Positions 28,084 to 31,149 of a DNA stretch of 31,149 nt are shown piece after piece. Where the stretch lies: contig CAYQTE010000059.1 of the NCBI GenBank assembly GCA_964420285.1, positions 1 through 31,149 on the forward strand, in the 5' to 3' direction. The notes beneath the pieces are model-generated. The model saw only the letters and a program-made list of their open reading frames with translations. It was not told the DNA's origin and did no database searches. How positions within the stretch are numbered: the first letter of the stretch is position 1; each line of letters starts with the position of its first letter. Both the position numbers and the translations under genes were made by a program. The DNA is from CAYQTE01 sp964420285. GTDB taxonomy: Bacteria; Planctomycetota; Phycisphaerae; Tepidisphaerales; Tepidisphaeraceae.

Positions 28084-29703
28084 TCAAGACAAGTTGAATC
28101 CCAACCAGAGTAGTGCCGCCGCCGCCAAGAGCGCCGCCACCGCCAGGAGCTCTGGCGCCATGCCTGCCCGCACATCGTGCCCGGCCGCTTCCTTACGCAA
28201 ATTCCCCATCCGTTCCCAGTCGCCAGGTTCCACGACGCGGCCGTCCGGCAACGATCCGGCGTTGACCGCCAAGAGCGATGTCGCGCCTCTGCGATATACT
28301 CCGGGCCAATACGCGCGCTCGATCGCAACGGTACCGAATTCGCAAGGCGCAAGAGTTGCCGCGGACCAACCGGCCGGCAATTGGCCCGGCCCGCGCGAAT
28401 CAAATGTCTGCCCGCCGCCTCCCAGCCAATCCAGCGCCCGCGTGCAGAACACGACAAACCCCGCCCGGCTGGCCCAATCGTCGGACCAGAACCCCACCCA
28501 CACCTGCCGCGCCGGCTGCTGGCGCCGGGCGATAAGCACGCTGGCCCCGCGCGACACCACCGGCGTCCACCCCGCTCCCGCCGGCAAGTCGGCCGTCGCA
28601 TGAACAACCGCTAACATTTCCGTCCAGTTGACATCGCCCGTCAGTTGAGGATCGCCCAATTGAAGCGCCCCGTCGCCGGCAACGGGCGAGATACCGGCCG
28701 TCCATATCAACCCCGCATCCGCCATCGGCTCGCCAGCACTGACGCCGACAACCGCCGAAGATTCCGACGGCCGGCGGTTTGCCTGATAGTCATCCAGCAT
28801 CCGCCGCAGCGCCGGCGGAAGCTGCCCGCGCGCCTCGACCCGCGGCCAGGCCCCGTGTCGCACGACCCAGGCGCGATGATTCGCCTCCCAATCGTCGGAC
28901 CCGGACAATTCCGCCTGCACAACATCCCCCGCGCCGTCGAGGGTCAGAAAATAATTCGCCTCGCCCATTGCGATGTGGAGGTGCTGCGTCGCCGAATGGG
29001 CGTCGCTGGTGACAGTCAGGTCCGCATCGTGGTCCGCCATGTTGCTGGCGATGCTGACCATCACTTGCGCTTTTCCGCCGGCCGTTTCCACTCTGACCGC
29101 AAGAGCCATGATCCCCGCGTTGGCCGGCCGGGCCATCGGGCCGATCTCCACAAGTCGCGGCGATTTTTCGACGGGCTGATCCGACACCACGACGACCGGA
29201 TCGCCGCCGCTGGACAACGCCTCACGGGCCGCCTTGGCGAGAAGTGCCGATGTATCCAGTGCCGTCCGCGGGAGCTTCGCTACTCCCACCGCCCAATCCG
29301 TCCCCGTCAGCAAATCGTTCACCGGGGGCACGACAACCACATTCGCCCTGGGCACATATTGCCCAACCAGGCGAGCCGCCTCCACAAACCTTGCCACACC
29401 CCCTGCCCCTCGCGCCGACATGCTCGCCCCTCGATCCACGATCACGGTAATAGCTTGCTGTTGGGGCGTCTTTAGCCACGGTCCGGCCGCACCGACAATC
29501 CCCAGCAGTGCCGCCGCCAGAAGCAGCAAGATCCCCATTGGCGGCCGTTCCCATGCCCGCCGGCGATTTCGTCGCCCCATGCGCTGCGGCCAGAGCAATA
29601 AGAACGGCACTCCCGCCCGCGGCAATCTCCCACGAAACACCCACACCACCGCCGCTGCCCACGGCGCCAACAACACCAGCCAGATCGCGCTGCCAAATCC
29701 CAT
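28084..29703 (-). CDS. BatA/von Willebrand A-like membrane protein
   Basis: The 539-aa protein begins with the BatA-type N-terminus: a membrane helix (SAIWLVLLAPWAAAVVWVF, 5-23), a basic loop with PFLLLWPQRM, and a second helix (MGILLLLAAALLGIVGAAGPW, 56-76). An extracytoplasmic part follows, starting with a degenerate VWA motif VIVDRGASMSARG (87-99) in place of DxSxS. A third helix closes the protein (LLAVAALLAAAALLWLGFNL). Such proteins usually sit in MoxR/BatABD clusters, whose other members lie outside the window if present. The function of this branch is not known. No overlap with the STAS gene; a 130-base gap separates them. Confidence 0.7.
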   Translation of the reverse strand: MGFGSAIWLVLLAPWAAAVVWVFRGRLPRAGVPFLLLWPQRMGRRNRRRAWERPPMGILLLLAAALLGIVGAAGPWLKTPQQQAITVIVDRGASMSARGAGGVARFVEAARLVGQYVPRANVVVVPPVNDLLTGTDWAVGVAKLPRTALDTSALLAKAAREALSSGGDPVVVVSDQPVEKSPRLVEIGPMARPANAGIMALAVRVETAGGKAQVMVSIASNMADHDADLTVTSDAHSATQHLHIAMGEANYFLTLDGAGDVVQAELSGSDDWEANHRAWVVRHGAWPRVEARGQLPPALRRMLDDYQANRRPSESSAVVGVSAGEPMADAGLIWTAGISPVAGDGALQLGDPQLTGDVNWTEMLAVVHATADLPAGAGWTPVVSRGASVLIARRQQPARQVWVGFWSDDWASRAGFVVFCTRALDWLGGGGQTFDSRGPGQLPAGWSAATLAPCEFGTVAIERAYWPGVYRRGATSLLAVNAGSLPDGRVVEPGDWERMGNLRKEAAGHDVRAGMAPELLAVAALLAAAALLWLGFNLS

Positions 29704-29740
29704 CGCGTTCGCCCGCTCGATTCTACGCGATAATTCGGAT

Positions 29741-29770
29741 TTGACGCAAAATCCCAGACCCGGTTAAGAT
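29741..29770 (+). promoter_or_regulatory. Probable promoter of the secreted esterase gene
   Basis: TTGACG (29741-29746) and TAAGAT (29765-29770) are separated by 18 bases, giving five-of-six and four-of-six matches to sigma70 boxes. The start codon follows 70 bases later, and a perfect AGGAGG ribosome site lies at 29826-29831. Confidence 0.45.
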
Positions 29771-29839
29771 GCGGCCATCGAAGCGAGTTCAAATTCCAGC
29801 GCCACGGCGCATTTCGCAGGTCGTCAGGAGGAGCATGGT

Positions 29840-31149
29840 ATGAGTCACAGTCTTCATCGCGCGTATTCATCGATTCTGTGTGCCGGCTGTTTGCTCGTCG
29901 GCCTGACGCTGTCCGCGTCGGCATGGGGACAAACAACCCAGCCCACTTACAAATACGAATTCGGGACCGGCAAAGTCGAGGCCGGCTTTACGCAGGTTCT
30001 TCCCGACATGGCCTACACCAAGGCACGCGGGTTCGGATTTGAACCCGGAGCGGCGGTGGAATCCGTCGACCGCGCCGGCAGCGGTGTGGCCCACACCAGT
30101 TTTGTCACCAGCACCAAGCCGTTCCTGTTTTCGATCGCCGTGCCGGAGGGGAACTATCAGGTGACGGTGACGCTGGGCGATCCGCAGGGTCCGTCGGCCA
30201 CCACCATCAAGGCCGAGATCCGCCGCCTGATGGTTGAGAAGGCCCATCTGGATAGCGGCAAGATCGCGACGTACACGTTCAATGTGAACGTGCGCGTGCC
30301 GCAAATCGCCGGCGGCGGGACGGTCCGCCTCAAGCCGCGCGAACAGCAGACCGAAACCCGCGCCTGGGACGACAAGCTCACTCTTGAGTTCGATGATACC
30401 CATCCGTGCATCGGCGCCATCGAAATGAAGAAGGTGGACAATCTGCCGGTGGTCTACGTCTGCGGCGACTCGACGATCTGCGATCAGCCCGGCGAGAACT
30501 TCTGCAGTTGGGGCCAGATGCTTCCGCGCTTCTTCAAGCCGGACGTCACGATCGCCAACCACGGCGAATCCGGCGAATCGCTGAGCAGCTTCATCGGCGA
30601 ACAGCGATGGGCCAAGGTGATGAGCCTCATGAAACCCGGCGACTACATGATTGTCCAGATGGGCCACAACGACGAGAAGGAAAAAGGCCCCGGCGTTGGC
30701 GCATTGACGACCTTCAAGGCCAACCTCAAGAAATTCGTGGCCGATACCCGCTCCAAGCACGCCACCCCGATCATCGTCAGCCCGATGGAACGCCGCAGCT
30801 TTGACGCCAACGGCAAGGTCAAGCTGTCGCACGGCGATTACCCCGAGGCCTTCCGTGAGGTCGCCAAGGAGGACAACGTGGCGTTCGTCGACCTGACGGC
30901 CTTGAGCATCAAGTTCTACGAAGCCCTGGGCGCGGACAAGGCGTATCTGGCCTTTGCCGGCACCGGCACCAATCGCGATGCCACCCACCACGATAATTAC
31001 GGTGCCTATGAACTGGCGAAGATCGTGGTCCAGGGCATCATCGATGACAAGGTCGACCTGGCCAAGAGCGTCGTCGCCGACTTCAAGCCCTTCGACCCGT
31101 CCAAGCCGGATGCGGTGGACACCTTCACCATGCCGACCGGGCCGAGCAC
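29840..31149 (+). CDS. Secreted SGNH/GDSL esterase, rhamnogalacturonan acetylesterase-like (partial)
   Basis: The frame is open from ATG 29840 to the window end, at least 436 residues. A signal peptide (MSHSLHRAYSSILCAGCLLVG, cleavage near ASAWG) is followed by a beta-rich, carbohydrate-binding-like domain (about 36-200, FLFSIAVPEGNYQVTVTLG) and an SGNH hydrolase domain. The latter has CGDSTICDQ with Ser211, NHGESGES, QMGHNDEK and DATHHDNYGAYE with Asp380 and His383. The order and motif spelling match bacterial rhamnogalacturonan acetylesterases, which remove acetyl groups from pectin. The ribosome site AGGAGG lies eight bases upstream. The C-terminus is cut off by the window. Confidence 0.85.
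   Translation, partial: MSHSLHRAYSSILCAGCLLVGLTLSASAWGQTTQPTYKYEFGTGKVEAGFTQVLPDMAYTKARGFGFEPGAAVESVDRAGSGVAHTSFVTSTKPFLFSIAVPEGNYQVTVTLGDPQGPSATTIKAEIRRLMVEKAHLDSGKIATYTFNVNVRVPQIAGGGTVRLKPREQQTETRAWDDKLTLEFDDTHPCIGAIEMKKVDNLPVVYVCGDSTICDQPGENFCSWGQMLPRFFKPDVTIANHGESGESLSSFIGEQRWAKVMSLMKPGDYMIVQMGHNDEKEKGPGVGALTTFKANLKKFVADTRSKHATPIIVSPMERRSFDANGKVKLSHGDYPEAFREVAKEDNVAFVDLTALSIKFYEALGADKAYLAFAGTGTNRDATHHDNYGAYELAKIVVQGIIDDKVDLAKSVVADFKPFDPSKPDAVDTFTMPTGPS

Noticed and set aside
29867..30991. 374-aa minus-strand frame opposite the esterase
   Set aside because: Shadow: the plus strand has a signal peptide, a perfect ribosome site and all SGNH motifs.

Overview
The window reads like the chromosome of an anaerobic or facultatively anaerobic, GC-rich bacterium, most plausibly a planctomycete of the Phycisphaerae type. 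This placement is an inference from gene content: a trimeric NADH-linked [FeFe]-hydrogenase with a separate sensory hydrogenase, a eukaryote-like (GH13_8-type) glycogen branching enzyme, a secreted GDSL esterase of the pectin-acetylesterase kind, and partner-switching signalling genes. No ribosomal marker is present to confirm it.

Layout. 1-1640 is an accessory border: the first codons of a leftward gene, two broken REP-associated (RAYT/Y1) transposase remnants and two unrecognised ORFs. 2075-5122 (+) is larB-larC-larE, the biosynthesis set for the nickel-pincer nucleotide cofactor, without larA. 18929-5125 (-) is one continuous, tightly packed operon of eleven genes: rex, hydC, hydB, hydA, hydG, aspA-like, hydF, hydE, a [2Fe-2S] thioredoxin-like protein, hydS and a SpoIIE-type phosphatase. 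Most junctions are ATGA/GTGA overlaps or gaps of a few bases. The lar and hyd blocks meet tail to tail with two bases between them. 19392-21941 has a tRNA(CAT) with terminator, a glycogen branching enzyme and tRNA-Leu(GAG). 22000-25800 is accessory: an XRE/S24 regulator with a divergent small ORF, GTGACA-type repeats, a two-gene unit ending in a 54-residue membrane protein, and a toxin-antitoxin graveyard with an intact higBA, an intact hicB beside a frameshifted hicA, and several hicAB scraps. 25909-29703 (-) holds a rhomboid protease with a C-terminal repeat region, an RsbW-like kinase, an RsbV-like STAS protein and a BatA/VWA-like membrane protein. From 29840 (+) a secreted SGNH esterase runs off the right edge.

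How it fits together. HydA, HydB and HydC form an NAD(H)-linked, probably electron-bifurcating hydrogenase; HydE, HydF and HydG build its H-cluster. Rex should repress the operon according to the NADH/NAD+ ratio, and a strong promoter with an inverted repeat over its -10 lies before rex. At the distal end HydS keeps the H-cluster cysteines but has Ala where catalytic enzymes have the proton-relay Cys, and carries a PAS domain. With the SpoIIE phosphatase after it, it looks like an H2 or redox sensor with a phosphatase output. An aspartase-family lyase sits inside the maturation block. An RsbV/RsbW pair 9 kb beyond the operon promoter is a conceivable but unproven target of such a phosphatase.

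The most notable observations are the sensory module inside the catalytic operon, the lyase embedded among the maturases, apparent insertions in HydG (inside the auxiliary-cluster motif) and in LarE, the 32-histidine stretch of LarC, and the layered decay of HicAB modules.
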